From Pararhodobacter sp. (lineage in GTDB: Bacteria; Pseudomonadota; Alphaproteobacteria; Rhodobacterales; Rhodobacteraceae): a stretch of DNA of 64,000 bases. The position numbers were made by a program, and so were the translations under genes. This document shows, in pieces, positions 63,855-64,000 of this stretch. The notes below the pieces were generated by a model. The model did no database searches. It saw only the letters and a list, made by a program, of their open reading frames with translations, and had not been told where the DNA came from. How positions within the stretch are numbered: position 1 is the first letter of the stretch; every line of letters starts with the position of its first letter. The DNA lies in assembly GCF_034676545.1 (NCBI RefSeq), contig NZ_JAUCBZ010000015.1:3780501-3844500 (forward strand), read 5' to 3'.

Positions 63855-64000
63855 TCAGGCCGTCAGCCCCTGCGGTTCAGCCAGCCCATGCGCGCGGCAC
63901 GTCGCCGTCAATGTGTTGGCCAGCAGGCAGGCGATGGTCATCGGCCCCACGCCGCCCGGCACCGGCGTAATCGCCCCCGCCACGGCCGAGGCGCTGGCGA
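63855..64000 (-). CDS. folD: Bifunctional methylenetetrahydrofolate dehydrogenase/cyclohydrolase FolD (C-terminal end)
   Basis: Only the last 47 or so codons are in view; the gene runs off the window edge. GAITPVPGGVGPMTIACLLANTLTATCRA is the FolD signature near the C-terminus (PGGVGPMT). The final residues are HGLAEPQGLTA before TGA at 63855-63857. FolD makes 10-formyl-THF via methenyl-THF. Confidence 0.92.
   Translation of the reverse strand, partial: ASASAVAGAITPVPGGVGPMTIACLLANTLTATCRAHGLAEPQGLTA

Overview
The window is an ordinary-looking stretch of high-GC chromosome from an alphaproteobacterium, most likely a member of the Rhodobacteraceae. The evidence is the gene order trpC-moaC-moeA-lexA, a lexA operator made of GTTC half-sites 11 bp apart (the alphaproteobacterial SOS motif), the tad pilus layout, and a dispersed intergenic hairpin repeat with a tail like AGTATTTTTGGCAAGATGA that I associate with this family. 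The genus cannot be named from sequence alone. I see no rRNA, tRNA, CRISPR array, prophage or insertion sequence.

Layout. 1-7.2 kb: end of a LOG-family gene, a hybrid histidine kinase, dapE, lexA, and molybdopterin/tryptophan genes (moeA, moaC, trpC). 7.3-10.7 kb: phenylacetate genes paaG-paaI-paaK with a TetR regulator. 10.7-12.2 kb: a two-gene sugar module (epimerase-like protein plus sugar transferase). 12.3-16.2 kb: a GntR regulator and an APH-type kinase divergent from an acyl-CoA dehydrogenase and an SDR, resembling the 4-hydroxyacyl-CoA route. 16.3-26.2 kb: rnr, a thiolase, a second hybrid kinase, yggT, recQ, a hemolysin III-type membrane protein and a thioesterase. 26.2-28 kb: leuA behind a leucine-rich leader peptide and mutually exclusive hairpins. 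28.3-34.9 kb: the rod-shape operon mreBCD-mrdA-rodA with a ghrA-like gene coupled to its end. 34.9-38 kb: zinc uptake (zur-znuCB divergent from znuA). 38-39.3 kb: an SRAP protein and a small unknown protein. 39.5-45.9 kb: purine/ureide catabolism (8-oxoguanine/guanine deaminase-type enzyme, NCS2 permease, allA, allE, a PuuE-UraD fusion, uraH). 46.2-50.5 kb: 5'-nucleotidase, DUF952, pyrD, an ArsC-like protein and a lytic transglycosylase. 50.8-63.2 kb: a tad/flp pilus locus with two near-identical Flp pilins, cpaB, cpaC, an OmpA-like lipoprotein, cpaE, cpaF, tadB, tadC, two TPR lipoproteins, a prepilin peptidase and an AAA ATPase. 63.4-64 kb: a thioesterase and the end of folD.

How the genes work together. 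The ureide genes cover urate breakdown from 5-hydroxyisourate to glyoxylate plus urea, except for urate oxidase and the allantoate-hydrolysing step, which are not in the window. The rod operon and the zinc locus are each essentially complete. The pilus locus has secretin, ATPases, platform proteins, pilins and peptidase but no TadE/F/G minor pilins here.

Most notable. Four genes (moeA, the hemolysin III-type gene, zur and a tad TPR gene) are each broken by exactly one extra base, and in every case removing one G from a G-run on the coding strand restores the family sequence. That pattern points to sequencing or assembly error, or to recent decay. The best regulatory candidates are the leuA attenuator, the triple-GTTC lexA operator, and a hairpin plus U-run in the puuE leader. 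I did not find a clearly novel multi-gene system.
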